From Polynucleobacter sp. MWH-S4W17 (GTDB lineage: Bacteria > Pseudomonadota > Gammaproteobacteria > Burkholderiales > Burkholderiaceae), in assembly GCF_018687535.1 (NCBI RefSeq), contig NZ_CP061295.1, positions 434,001 through 498,000 on the forward strand: DNA of 64,000 nt. The letters run 5' to 3'. The notes below the pieces were generated by a model that searched no databases, was not told the DNA's origin, and saw only the letters and a list, made by a program, of their open reading frames with translations. This document shows positions 18,673 through 29,584 of the stretch, piece after piece (within the stretch, counting starts at the first letter, position 1; each line of letters opens with the position of its first letter). Position numbers and translations under genes: made by a program.

Positions 18673-19635
18673 ATGAAGTTTTTCAACAAAGCCGTATTAA
18701 CTGCATTTTTAGGCATCACATTTGGGCAAGTGTTTGCTGCCGATCCTTGGCCTAATCATCCCATTAAGTTTGTTGTGGGGTTTGGTCCTGGTGGCGCTAA
18801 CGATACTGTTGCCAGGGTGGTTGCTGAAGCGGCCTCAAAGCAATTGGGCCAACCCATAATTGTGGAGAATAAGCCCGGTGCTGGCTCTGTATTGGGTGCG
18901 GACTTTGTAGCCAAGAGCGCGCCAGATGGTTACACCTTTTTTGTTAGTGCCGGTGGAATCGTTACCAACCCAATGATTAAGTCATCCATGCCATATAAGG
19001 AAGGTGATTTAGTGCCCGTTGGAATGCTTGCTATAAGCCCATCCATTATTGTTGTCTCGGCAGATTCAAAAATTAATAACATGAAGGATCTGCTGGTGTT
19101 GGCGAAAGATCCAAAAGGCCTCAACTTCTCTACTGCTGGCACTGGTAGCACTCCACACTTTGTGGCAGAGATGTTGAAAGTGAAAGCAGGCGGTAAATAC
19201 GAAATCATTCCTTACAAGAGTGGTTCCGAAGGAATGGTAGCTGTTATCTCCAATCAAGTAGATGCTACTTCAGAGGCAAGTGTTGTGGTGATTCCGCAAA
19301 TTCAAGGCGGCAAATTAAAAGCTATTGCTTCCACCTGGAATAAAAGAATTACTGCACTCCCCAATGTTCCAACAACGAAAGAGCAGGGCTACCCAGAAGT
19401 TTTTATTGGCCACTGGGCTGGCGTTTTTGCTCCAAAGGGAACGCCTGAGGCGATCTTAGAGAAAATGAATCAGGCGATTAATGCGGGCCTCAAAACAGAT
19501 GCTGTACAAAGCCGCTTAACACCGCAAGGTATTGAACCGTCACCAGGTTCAAGAGCTTCATTTAGTAAATTCTTGGCTGATGAAAAGGCAAGGCTAGAGC
19601 CAATAGTGAAGCGCGCTAATATGAAAGAGGATTAG
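18673..19635 (+). CDS. Bug/TctC-family tripartite tricarboxylate-type binding protein
   Basis: A 320-residue periplasmic protein with signal peptide (cleavage near VFA-A). WPNHPIKFVVGFGPGGANDTVAR, the PGAGSVLGADFVAKSAPDGYT segment and VPTTKEQGYPEV are Bug-family hallmarks. Bug proteins capture carboxylates for TctAB permeases. No tctAB genes lie in this window, which is common in Burkholderiales. It follows the ModA-like gene by 19 bases, so the two binding proteins are probably co-transcribed. Its stop overlaps the convergent DUF1841 stop by four bases. Confidence 0.9.
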   Translation: MKFFNKAVLTAFLGITFGQVFAADPWPNHPIKFVVGFGPGGANDTVARVVAEAASKQLGQPIIVENKPGAGSVLGADFVAKSAPDGYTFFVSAGGIVTNPMIKSSMPYKEGDLVPVGMLAISPSIIVVSADSKINNMKDLLVLAKDPKGLNFSTAGTGSTPHFVAEMLKVKAGGKYEIIPYKSGSEGMVAVISNQVDATSEASVVVIPQIQGGKLKAIASTWNKRITALPNVPTTKEQGYPEVFIGHWAGVFAPKGTPEAILEKMNQAINAGLKTDAVQSRLTPQGIEPSPGSRASFSKFLADEKARLEPIVKRANMKED

Positions 19636-20063
19636 GCCAATTTCTTCAGGGCTTCTAAATACTTCTCTGGATTAAGTGGCTGCCCTTCACGTTGCGCTTC
19701 CCACATTACTTGACCTAGGCATTCCATCATGACGTGTTGTGCTTCATGCATAGAACCTAACTTTAGAGATAGTTTGTCTGCGATCTCTTTGATGCCTGGC
19801 GGCTGATTAATAGAGATCTGCTCACTGATCGATAGATGCATCGACAAATGCAAGAAGGGATTGGTTTCGCCACGTTCTGGCGTGTAGTCCTGAGCAAGAG
19901 CGCCCTCTGGATCTTTGAGTAAGTCGTGATATTCGGGATGCTCAACCATCCAATCGCTGGCCAACGTCTCCATCGGATCGAGAATATGGTTCTCGGTCTT
20001 CTTTTTCCAGGTGTCACAGAAAAAGCGACGCACTTCTTCACGGGTTGGATTAAATATCGCCAC
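19632..20063 (-). CDS. DUF1841 family protein
   Basis: 143 residues from GTG at 20063, opening with VAIFNPTREEVRRFFCDTW, which is where DUF1841 proteins normally begin. The frame is open far upstream, but that extension lies inside nth and does not resemble the family. Other features: PERGETNPFLHLSMHLSISEQ and a Met/His-rich GSMHEAQHVMMECLGQVMWEA near the C terminus. The function of the family is unknown. It overlaps the end of nth by 14 bases and ends the rsxB-nth-DUF1841 operon. Confidence 0.85.
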   Translation of the reverse strand: MAIFNPTREEVRRFFCDTWKKKTENHILDPMETLASDWMVEHPEYHDLLKDPEGALAQDYTPERGETNPFLHLSMHLSISEQISINQPPGIKEIADKLSLKLGSMHEAQHVMMECLGQVMWEAQREGQPLNPEKYLEALKKLA

Positions 20064-20709
20064 GAACTTTTCCTTTGCCAGTTTTTTGTTTGAAGCCGCA
20101 TAGAGGCTCCACGATGCATTGCGCACAATCTGGATTACGTGCTTTACAAGTATATCGACCGTGCAGAATAAGCCAATGATGTGCATCCAATAGATATTCT
20201 TTTGGTACACGCTTCAGTAATTGCTCTTCCACTTTCACCACATCTTTGCCGGGTGCTAGGCCAGTGCGATTAGAGACTCTAAAAATGTGGGTATCAACAG
20301 CCATGGCGATTTGTCCAAAGGCAGTATTCAGAATGACATTCGCAGTCTTTCTGCCTACACCGGGTAGAGCTTCTAATTCTTCACGGGTTTGGGGAACTTC
20401 TCCGCCATGCTTCTCTAGGAGTAGTCGACAGGTTTCCTGAATATGTTTGCCTTTGGAGTTAAACAATCCAATGTGCTGAATATAGGGCCTAACACCATCT
20501 TCGCCAAGATCTAAAAGGGCTTGCGGGGTATTGGCAACTTTATAGAGCCTACGTGTTCCCTTATTAACGGAGACATCGGTTGCTTGTGCTGATAGTAATA
20601 CCGCAATCAGTAACTCAAATGGCGAGCTATATTCCAGCTCAGTTTCTGGTTTGGGGTTGTTGGCTTTGAGCTGCTCAAAAAAAGCACGACGCTTTTCTAG
20701 ATTCATCAT
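20050..20709 (-). CDS. nth: Endonuclease III
   Basis: A 219-residue base-excision-repair glycosylase/AP lyase acting on oxidised pyrimidines. The helix-hairpin-helix LPGVGRKTAN carries the catalytic Lys, and VDTHIFRVSNR carries the catalytic Asp. The C terminus has the cluster motif C-x6-C-x2-C-x5-C in CKARNPDCAQC and its continuation. Length is usual. The ATG overlaps the rsxB stop by four bases (ATGA), an arrangement with rsxB seen in many proteobacteria. Confidence 0.96.
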   Translation of the reverse strand: MMNLEKRRAFFEQLKANNPKPETELEYSSPFELLIAVLLSAQATDVSVNKGTRRLYKVANTPQALLDLGEDGVRPYIQHIGLFNSKGKHIQETCRLLLEKHGGEVPQTREELEALPGVGRKTANVILNTAFGQIAMAVDTHIFRVSNRTGLAPGKDVVKVEEQLLKRVPKEYLLDAHHWLILHGRYTCKARNPDCAQCIVEPLCGFKQKTGKGKVRGDI

Positions 20710-21392
20710 TTCTTTTGTTGGGCACGTGCAATGGCCGCTGCAATGATGGCACGCTTACGTTCTTGCTCTTTAAGCTCATCTGCTGATGATGGACTTTCAG
20801 CATTGACCGCCGCTAATTTAGTTGCAGCCTTTTTGGCTAAGCGATCATCATTATCTTTCTGCTCTCTATCGAGTCGTTGTTCACGATCGTGATAACGCTG
20901 ACGGGAGATATCCGCCAAGTCTTGAGACCAGGCATCCCAAGCAGTTTTATTATCGGTGACATCAATCATGCTGATGCAGTCTACTGGGCATGGCGGTATA
21001 CAGAGGTCGCATCCAGTGCACCACTCAGTCAGCACCACATGCATTTGCTTAGAGGCGCCAACGATCGCATCAACAGGACATGCCTGAATGCAGAGAGTGC
21101 AGCCAATACATTTCTGTGGATCAATAAATGCTACTGGTCTTGGGCGTTCAACGCCACACTCTGGATCAATGACTGGGTGTAGCTCAAAGGCATCTTGGGG
21201 GTAGATGGGTATCAAAACCTTACTCAGGCGTTCAATGCCTTCGATCCCACCAGGTGGGCAGCGATTTGGTAGTGCATCACCGGAGGCCATTGCCTCTGCG
21301 TATCCATGGCAATCTGGGTAGCCGCATTTAGTGCATTGGGTTTGCGGAAGAATATCCTCAAGTTGGTCGATGAGGTTATTTGCTTGGTTCAT
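20706..21392 (-). CDS. rsxB: RnfB/RsxB-type Fe-S electron carrier
   Basis: A 228-residue iron-sulfur protein. The N-terminal CTKCGYPDCHGYAEAM plus a later Cys forms the four-Cys cluster of RnfB proteins. Two ferredoxin motifs follow, CIGCTLCIQACPVDAI and CTGCDLCIPPCPVDCI. The C-terminal 80 residues are charged and alanine-rich. Unlike membrane RnfB it has no N-terminal hydrophobic segment and no other rnf genes nearby, as is typical of the betaproteobacterial stand-alone form next to nth. The electron partner is unknown. Confidence 0.88.
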   Translation of the reverse strand: MNQANNLIDQLEDILPQTQCTKCGYPDCHGYAEAMASGDALPNRCPPGGIEGIERLSKVLIPIYPQDAFELHPVIDPECGVERPRPVAFIDPQKCIGCTLCIQACPVDAIVGASKQMHVVLTEWCTGCDLCIPPCPVDCISMIDVTDNKTAWDAWSQDLADISRQRYHDREQRLDREQKDNDDRLAKKAATKLAAVNAESPSSADELKEQERKRAIIAAAIARAQQKK

Positions 21393-21412
21393 GAAAAAGG
21401 CTGGTTGGATTC

Positions 21413-21445
21413 TTCTTAAAATTAAAGGCTCCGAAGAGCCCTTAA
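21413..21445 (-). terminator. Terminator after phaZ
   Basis: Read on the reverse strand, GGCTC, loop TTCG, GAGCC, then a T-rich tail. It begins directly after the phaZ stop and separates it from rsxB. The UUCG tetraloop makes a stable hairpin. Confidence 0.75.
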
Positions 21446-21446
21446 T

Positions 21447-22727
21447 TTATGCAGACTTGGTAGTCCGTGTAGCAGTTTTCTTTGTATTCTGATGCTCACG
21501 AATGAACGTCTTAATCTTTGGATAAACTTTTTCACGCCAACGACGACCGGCAAAGATACCGTAGTGACCAGCACCAGCAACTTCATAGTGGTCTTTGTTA
21601 TCTTTTGGAATGCCGGCACATAAGGCATGTGCTGAACGTGTTTGGCCACTTCCAGAGATGTCATCAAGCTCACCTTCAATAGTGAGGAGAGCGGTCTTTT
21701 TAATATCTTGTGGTTTTACAAGCTCACCAGAAACTTCCCAAGTGCCGTTTGGCAATGAGTAGTCTTGGAAAACGGTCTTAATAGTGTCGAGATAGAACTT
21801 AGAATCCAAATCCAATACCGCGTTGTACTCATCGTAAAAGCGAATATGGGATTCAGCATCTTGTTCGTCGCCACGCACTAAGTTTTGGAAGTAATCCCAA
21901 TGAGACTGCAAGTGGTTCTGTGGGTTCATGGCGATAAAGCCAGTGTGTTGCAAGAAGCCTGGGTAAACACGGCGACCGGCGCCTGGATAGTTGGGCGGCA
22001 CGTTATAAATTACGTGACTCTCAAACCACTCAAAAGACTTCTGATCAGCCAAGTTGTTTACCGCAGTTGGCGACTTGCGGGCATCAATTGGACCGCCCAT
22101 CATGATCATGGAGGCTGGTGTTGCTTCACCGGCAGAAGCCATCAATGAGATTGCGCCTAAAGTTGGAACCGTAGGTTGGCAAACAGAAATCACATGCAAA
22201 TCTTTAGCGCCAATGGTGCGAATAAATTCTTGTACGTAATGAACATAGTCATCAAGACCAAATTCACCATCTTCTATCGGTACCAAACGAGCATCGATCC
22301 AATCGGTGATGTAAACCTTATGGTCTTGCAAAAGGGTGCGCACTGTATCGCGTAGCAAGGTGGCATGGTGACCAGACATTGGGGCAACTATTAGTACAGC
22401 TGGATCTTCTTTGAGGCTCTTGATGGTTTCCACATCATCAGAAAAGCGCTTAAAACGAATTAGATTGCAGAAAGGTTTTGAGATGACCGTTCTTTCATGA
22501 ATCGCAACTTCGTGACCATGTGCTTTAACAGAGCGAATGCCAAATTCCGGTTTTTTGTAATCCTTACCTAGGCGATAGAGGAGTTCATAACTAGCAGCCA
22601 ATCGATCCGATCCCGGAACCTTGGAGGCGGGATTTGAAGCATTGATAAAAGCTTCTGAAGCAGCGCGTGCCCAGGAACTAACTGGTTGAAGTAAGGCTTT
22701 TTGAAATTCATGTAACTGATATAGCAT
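21447..22727 (-). CDS. phaZ: Intracellular poly(3-hydroxyalkanoate) depolymerase
   Basis: A 426-residue PhaZ of the intracellular type known from Cupriavidus. MLYQLHEFQKALLQPVSSWA at the start is characteristic. The nucleophile is C183 in ISVCQPT (Cys instead of Ser). EGELDDISG supplies the Asp and GAGHYGIFAGRRW the His. It mobilises stored polyhydroxybutyrate to hydroxyacyl units that feed acetyl-CoA, so it links with isocitrate lyase. It lies 28 bases after the aminotransferase gene and is followed by a terminator. Confidence 0.95.
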   Translation of the reverse strand: MLYQLHEFQKALLQPVSSWARAASEAFINASNPASKVPGSDRLAASYELLYRLGKDYKKPEFGIRSVKAHGHEVAIHERTVISKPFCNLIRFKRFSDDVETIKSLKEDPAVLIVAPMSGHHATLLRDTVRTLLQDHKVYITDWIDARLVPIEDGEFGLDDYVHYVQEFIRTIGAKDLHVISVCQPTVPTLGAISLMASAGEATPASMIMMGGPIDARKSPTAVNNLADQKSFEWFESHVIYNVPPNYPGAGRRVYPGFLQHTGFIAMNPQNHLQSHWDYFQNLVRGDEQDAESHIRFYDEYNAVLDLDSKFYLDTIKTVFQDYSLPNGTWEVSGELVKPQDIKKTALLTIEGELDDISGSGQTRSAHALCAGIPKDNKDHYEVAGAGHYGIFAGRRWREKVYPKIKTFIREHQNTKKTATRTTKSA

Positions 22728-22755
22728 GGTACCTCCGGTAATTCAGTGTATCCGC

Positions 22756-23958
22756 TTATTGCGCCAATACGCGGGCGATTGCTTTAGCCACTTTATCAAT
22801 GTTTTTGGTATTGAGGGCTGCAACACAAATGCGTCCAGTCGAGAGAGCATAAATGCCATCCTCTTTCTGTAAGCGATCAACTTGCTCAGCTGTTAAGCCT
22901 GAGTAAGAAAACATGCCACGCTGCTTCTCGATAAAAGCAAAATCTTGCTTTACTCCAGCAGCGGCGAGTTTTTCAACCAGGCCATGACGCATCGCTTTAA
23001 TGCGGTCACGCATTTCTGCTAACTCATCTTCCCAGAGCTTACGTAATTCTGGTGAATTCAAAACGGCAGCAGCAATAGCAGCGCCGTGAGTTGGAGGATT
23101 CGAATAGTTAGTACGAATGACGCGCTTCAATTGTGAAAGTACGCGAGTGGATTCATCTTTGGTTTGGGTCACGATAGACAATGCACCAACACGCTCACCA
23201 TAGAGTGAGAATGATTTAGAGAAAGAGCTTGATACAAAGAAAGACATGCCTGAGTCAGCAAAGAGACGAACTGCAATACCGTCTTTCTCAATCCCATCAG
23301 CAAAGCCTTGGTAGGCCATATCTAAGAAGGGGATGAGGCCTTTGTTTTTGCAGATATCAATCACTTGGCGCCATTGCGCTTCAGTAATATCTGCGCCGGT
23401 TGGGTTGTGGCAGCAAGCGTGCAACAACACGGTCGTGTTCTTTGGGAAGGACTCTAAAGACTTCACCATGCCGTCAAAATCTACACCGCGAGTTTTGCCA
23501 TCGAAATAGGTGTACTCGATAACGTCAAAGCCGGCAGATTCAAAAATGCCGCGATGGTTTTCCCAGGTTGGGTTACTAATAGCGCATGGTGCATTGAGGT
23601 TCAAGCGCTTAATGAAGTCCGCACCAACACGCAATGCGCCGGTTCCACCAAGACACTCAGCAGTGACAACACGACCATCTTTAATTAGTGCAGAATCGGC
23701 GCCAAACAATAAATTTTGCACTGCACTGTTATATGGGTTTGGGCCTTCTATTGGAATGTAGCTACGCGGGGACTGCTTTGCAACAATCGCCTCTTCGGCT
23801 TTAATCACCGCCTTAAGAAGTGGCACCTTGCCTTCGTCTGTGTAATAAACGCCAACACCTAAATTCACTTTGTCAGCACGTTGGTCTGCAACGTAGGCTT
23901 CTGTGAGGCCAAAAATAGGATCTTTAGGGGCTAGCTGAACTGAGGCAAACAGGGTCAT
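22756..23958 (-). CDS. Aspartate/aromatic amino-acid aminotransferase (class I)
   Basis: A 400-residue PLP aminotransferase of the AspC/TyrB branch. The opening LAPKDPIFGLTEAYVADQR, the N-terminal NLGVGVYYTDEGKVP, the PNPTWENH and LLHACCHNPTGADIT segments, and the PLP lysine in SSSFSKSFSLYGERVG are diagnostic. It interconverts aspartate, glutamate and probably aromatic amino acids with their 2-oxo acids. It is divergent from uvrB and may share a transcript with phaZ. Sequence alone does not settle AspC versus TyrB. Confidence 0.93.
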   Translation of the reverse strand: MTLFASVQLAPKDPIFGLTEAYVADQRADKVNLGVGVYYTDEGKVPLLKAVIKAEEAIVAKQSPRSYIPIEGPNPYNSAVQNLLFGADSALIKDGRVVTAECLGGTGALRVGADFIKRLNLNAPCAISNPTWENHRGIFESAGFDVIEYTYFDGKTRGVDFDGMVKSLESFPKNTTVLLHACCHNPTGADITEAQWRQVIDICKNKGLIPFLDMAYQGFADGIEKDGIAVRLFADSGMSFFVSSSFSKSFSLYGERVGALSIVTQTKDESTRVLSQLKRVIRTNYSNPPTHGAAIAAAVLNSPELRKLWEDELAEMRDRIKAMRHGLVEKLAAAGVKQDFAFIEKQRGMFSYSGLTAEQVDRLQKEDGIYALSTGRICVAALNTKNIDKVAKAIARVLAQ

Positions 23959-24127
23959 TTGAGGTCGAAAGTAGTGGTTAGAGGGTAATAAGTGGAGGTT
24001 TTGTATGTGGTTGACGTTAAATTCAGTTTAATTGTCGGTTTTTGAAGCCAGAATCAACTATTTCCTAAGAAAAACGGCAAAATCATTGTTTGTACAAAAT
24101 TCGCTGTGAAGATTTCTCACAGATGAA

Positions 24128-26281
<2,154 letters not shown>

Positions 26282-26357
26282 AGATTGAGCGGCTAATTCC
26301 TGGCTTCCATTGAGGTTTTTTGGGATAATTCCCGAGCAATTTGATGGGGAATATGGT

Positions 26358-26382
26358 AAAGTTGAGTGGAATGGTCGGGTAT
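26358..26382 (+). promoter_or_regulatory. Putative type-1 IscR binding site of the isc operon
   Basis: Aligned by eye to the E. coli type-1 IscR consensus (ATASYYGACTRWWWYAGTCRRSTAT), 21 of 25 positions agree, including an intact right half GTCGGGTAT at 26374-26382. It lies 51 bases before the iscR ATG, where autoregulation would act. GTCGGG 26374-26379 also pairs with CCCGAC 26389-26394, forming an overlapping dyad. Confidence 0.6.
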
Positions 26383-26432
26383 TACCCGCCCGACTGTTAG
26401 CTGTCCATAACAATCCATTACCAAGGTGACAT

Positions 26433-27002
26433 ATGAGACTTACAACCAAAGGTCGTTTTGCAGTAACCGCAATGATTGATTTAGCCCTGCGTGAAACGCA
26501 TGGCCCCGTAACTTTGGCCGGAATTAGCCAAAGACAAAAGATTTCCCTGTCTTATCTCGAGCAATTGTTCGGCAAATTACGCCGTTTCAATATCGTGGAG
26601 AGCACTCGTGGTCCTGGTGGTGGTTACACCTTGGCGCGTCCGTCCTCTGAGGTGAGTGTGGCTGACATTATTGTTGCTGTCGATGAACCTCTCGATGCAA
26701 CCCAATGTGGTGGCAAAGGTAACTGTCATACCGATGAAGAAAATCATGGTCGCTGTATGACGCATGATCTCTGGAGCAATCTCAATTCCAAAATGGTTGA
26801 GTACCTGAGTTCGGTGAGCTTGAAAGACTTGGTTCATCAACAAGAAGGGCGCGGCATTGTGATTCAAGATATGCGTCAAAAGAAAATTAAAGTTGAAAGC
26901 TCTAAAGCAGATAAGCCTGCTACAGCACTTGCAGCTAAAAAAGAAGTGGCACCTAAAGCACCATTAGTGAATTCTGTATTCAATTTGGCGCGCCAAAGTT
27001 AA
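26433..27002 (+). CDS. iscR: Fe-S cluster assembly regulator IscR (Rrf2 family)
   Basis: A 189-residue winged-helix repressor that senses cluster status. The start MRLTTKGRFAVTAMIDLAL and ISLSYLEQLFGKLR are classical. The cluster Cys are C92, C98 and C108, with His in CMTHDLW. The usual spacing is five residues between each pair; here the second interval is nine, in CHTDEENHGRC. The C-terminal tail of about 45 residues is Lys/Ala-rich. It heads the isc operon, with iscS 28 bases downstream. Confidence 0.95.
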   Translation: MRLTTKGRFAVTAMIDLALRETHGPVTLAGISQRQKISLSYLEQLFGKLRRFNIVESTRGPGGGYTLARPSSEVSVADIIVAVDEPLDATQCGGKGNCHTDEENHGRCMTHDLWSNLNSKMVEYLSSVSLKDLVHQQEGRGIVIQDMRQKKIKVESSKADKPATALAAKKEVAPKAPLVNSVFNLARQS

Positions 27003-27030
27003 TAACGTATTACCTACCTATAAATAAATC

Positions 27031-28290
27031 ATGAACGCACCACAAGACCTTCCTAAGCAACCGGTTCCAATGTTTAGCCCTAAGCACTTCCCTGTGTACA
27101 TGGACTATTCAGCTACAACGCCGATTGATCCGCGTGTGGTTGAAAAAATGTTGCCTTATTTACGCGAGCAGTTTGGTAACGCCGCATCCCGTAGTCATGC
27201 TTATGGCTGGGCTGCAGAAGAGGCGGTTGAGTGGGCGCGTTCAGAGGTTGCTCAATTAGTACACGCTGATTCAAGAGAGATTGTGTTTACAAGCGGCGCT
27301 ACTGAAAGTATTAATCTTGCATTAAAAGGCGCAGCACATTTTTACAAAGATCGCGGTAATCACATCATCACCGTCAAGACCGAGCACAAAGCGACTTTAG
27401 ATACTTGTCGTGAACTTGAGCGCGAAGGTTTTGAAGTGACTTATTTAGATGTATTGCCTAATGGTCTGATTGATTTTGCGCAGCTTGAAGCTGCAATGAA
27501 GCCAGGCACAATTTTGGCTTCAGTGATGTATGTCAATAATGAAATCGGTGTGGTGCAAGATATTCCTGCAATTGGTGAGTTGTGCCGTTCACGTGGTGCG
27601 ATTTTTCATGTGGATGCAGCGCAAGCAACTGGCAAAGTGGACATTGATCTAGAAAAGATCAAAGTGGATTTGATGAGCTTTTCTGCTCATAAGACTTATG
27701 GCCCTAAAGGTATTGGCGCTTTGTTTGTGCGTCGTAAGCCACGTATTCGTATTGAGGCGCAGATTCATGGCGGTGGCCATGAGCGCGGTATGCGTTCTGG
27801 AACCTTGGCGGTTCACCAAATCGTTGGTATGGGCGAAGCCTTCCGTATTGCTCGTGTTGAAATGATCGAAGAGAACAAGCGTATTCGCGGACTGCGTGAC
27901 CGCTTACTCAATGGCTTGAAAGATATTGAAGAAGTCTACGTCAACGGCGACATGGATGATCGTGTTCCGCATAACCTCAACATTAGCTTTAACTATGTTG
28001 AAGGCGAGTCTATGTTGATGGCGCTCAAAGATTTGGCGATCTCCTCTGGTTCAGCGTGTACCTCAGCATCGTTAGAACCTTCTTATGTATTGCGTGCCTT
28101 GGGTCGCAACGATGAATTGGCACATAGCTCCATACGCTTTACCTTGGGTCGCTTTACGACTGAAGAAGAGGTGGACTTCACTATCAAGTTGGTAAAAGAG
28201 AAGATTGCCAAGTTGCGTGAGTTATCTCCGCTCTGGGAAATGTATAAAGATGGAATCGACATCAGCACGATTCAATGGGCTGCACACTAA
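27031..28290 (+). CDS. iscS: Cysteine desulfurase IscS
   Basis: A 419-residue PLP enzyme that takes sulfur from cysteine and passes it to Isc[16 protein letters not shown], the PLP lysine in [12 protein letters not shown], the flexible loop Cys in [16 protein letters not shown] and the C-terminal [12 protein letters not shown] are present. The first 18 residues (APQDLPKQP and following) extend beyond E. coli IscS. Length otherwise fits. It also supplies sulfur for the MoaD/MoaE route of Moco synthesis (family knowledge). Confidence 0.97.
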   Translation: MNAPQDLPKQPVPMFSPKHFPVYMDYSATTPIDPRVVEKMLPYLREQFGNAASRSHAYGWAAEEAVEWARSEVAQLVHADSREIVFTSGATESINLALKGAAHFYKDRGNHIITVKTEHKATLDTCRELEREGFEVTYLDVLPNGLIDFAQLEAAMKPGTILASVMYVNNEIGVVQDIPAIGELCRSRGAIFHVDAAQATGKVDIDLEKIKVDLMSFSAHKTYGPKGIGALFVRRKPRIRIEAQIHGGGHERGMRSGTLAVHQIVGMGEAFRIARVEMIEENKRIRGLRDRLLNGLKDIEEVYVNGDMDDRVPHNLNISFNYVEGESMLMALKDLAISSGSACTSASLEPSYVLRALGRNDELAHSSIRFTLGRFTTEEEVDFTIKLVKEKIAKLRELSPLWEMYKDGIDISTIQWAAH

Positions 28291-28328
28291 AAGATATTTA
28301 AAGATAAAGAAATTAAAGAGGAAATACC

Positions 28329-28715
28329 ATGGCATATAGCGAAAAGGTCATCGACCATTATGAAAATCCCCGTAATGTTGGCTCATTTGAAAAAGGCGAC
28401 GACAGCGTAGGTACTGGTATGGTTGGAGCTCCAGCCTGCGGCGACGTAATGAAGTTACAGATTCGCGTGAACGATCAAGGTGTAATTGAAGATGCTAAGT
28501 TCAAGACTTATGGTTGCGGTTCAGCGATTGCTTCTTCTTCTCTGGTAACCGAATGGGTTAAGGGTAAGACTTTGGATCAAGCGCTGGAGATTAAGAATTC
28601 ACTCATCGCTGAAGAGTTGGCTTTGCCCCCTGTAAAGATTCACTGCTCTATCTTGGCTGAAGATGCCATCAAGGCAGCAGTAGCGGATTACAAAGAAAAG
28701 CACCCAGCGAAATAA
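28329..28715 (+). CDS. iscU: Fe-S scaffold protein IscU
   Basis: A 128-residue scaffold on which 2Fe-2S clusters form. Three ligand Cys appear in GAPACGDVMKLQ, YGCGSAIASSS and HCSILAEDAI, with the essential Asp next to the first. LPPVKIHCS is the HscA-recognition segment (LPPVK). An AGAGG-type ribosome site precedes the ATG. Position between iscS and iscA is standard. Confidence 0.97.
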   Translation: MAYSEKVIDHYENPRNVGSFEKGDDSVGTGMVGAPACGDVMKLQIRVNDQGVIEDAKFKTYGCGSAIASSSLVTEWVKGKTLDQALEIKNSLIAEELALPPVKIHCSILAEDAIKAAVADYKEKHPAK

Positions 28716-28727
28716 GCAGATAAAACT

Positions 28728-29051
28728 ATGGCAATTACTTTAACTGACAAAGCAGCTGCACACGTAAACCGCAATCTTGAGAAACGCGGCAAGGGTTGTG
28801 GCTTGCGCTTGGGCGTTCGCACAACAGGTTGCTCTGGCTTGGCATATCAGCTTGAGTATGTGGATGAGCCTGCTGCTGAAGATCAAGTATTTGAGTCTAA
28901 TGGTATTAAGGTATTTGTGGATCCAAAAAGCTTGGCTTACCTGGATGGAACGGAGCTAGATTTTGTGCGCGAGGGTTTGAATGAAGGATTTAAGTTTCAA
29001 AATCCAAACGTAAAAGATGAGTGTGGTTGTGGCGAATCCTTCCGCGTCTGA
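28728..29051 (+). CDS. iscA: A-type Fe-S carrier IscA
   Basis: A 107-residue A-type carrier. The three conserved Cys are in [13 protein letters not shown] and the C-terminal DECGCGESF. It delivers clusters to apoproteins. It starts 12 bases after iscU, and its last 35 bases overlap the start of hscB in another frame. This overlap follows from taking ATG 29017 as the hscB start. Confidence 0.96.
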   Translation: MAITLTDKAAAHVNRNLEKRGKGCGLRLGVRTTGCSGLAYQLEYVDEPAAEDQVFESNGIKVFVDPKSLAYLDGTELDFVREGLNEGFKFQNPNVKDECGCGESFRV

Positions 29052-29556
29052 CGATTACTTCCGCTTCTTTGGATTAAATCAGCAGTTCAAAATCGATTTG
29101 CCTGCTCTAGATCAGGCATACCTGGCAATTCAGAAAGAAGTTCATCCTGATCGCCATGCGCGTGGTAGTGATGCAGAGCAACGCCTTGCTATGCAGATGG
29201 CTACCTTTGCTAATGCTGCTGTTCAAACACTAAAGAATCCCATCCAACGTGGCCTCTATATTTGCCAGCTTCATGGCGTTGATGCCAAGCTAGAAACCAA
29301 TACTGCCATGCCTGCTGCTTTTCTGATGAAGCAAATGGAATGGCGTGAGAATTTAGATGAACAAGCGGAAGACTTGCCTGCACTTGAAGTCTTGATGGCT
29401 GAAGTAGAGCAATCAAAACAAGATACGCTTGCAGAAATCGCCCAAGCCATTGATGCCGCCAAAAACTATGTACGTGCCGCGGAGCTACTTCGTGGCTTGC
29501 TCTTCATTGATAAGTTTGCGGTTGAGCTTGATGATGCCATCGCAGCCTTAATCTAG
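29017..29556 (+). CDS. hscB: Co-chaperone HscB (J-domain)
   Basis: A 179-residue J-protein that brings IscU to HscA. The J domain (about 12-80) contains the HPD triad in [11 protein letters not shown]. The C-terminal three-helix IscU-binding domain follows. ATG 29017 lies within iscA; GTG 29023 or 29029 are alternatives that shorten the non-conserved start by a few residues. It overlaps iscA by up to 35 bases and precedes hscA by 28. Confidence 0.94.
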   Translation: MSVVVANPSASDDYFRFFGLNQQFKIDLPALDQAYLAIQKEVHPDRHARGSDAEQRLAMQMATFANAAVQTLKNPIQRGLYICQLHGVDAKLETNTAMPAAFLMKQMEWRENLDEQAEDLPALEVLMAEVEQSKQDTLAEIAQAIDAAKNYVRAAELLRGLLFIDKFAVELDDAIAALI

Positions 29557-29584
29557 TCCCCACTCAAGCTAAACTCTATCTCCT

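Noticed and set aside
20064..20210. Longer start for the DUF1841 gene
   Set aside because: It would lie wholly within nth, in another frame; the family begins at the GTG at 20063.
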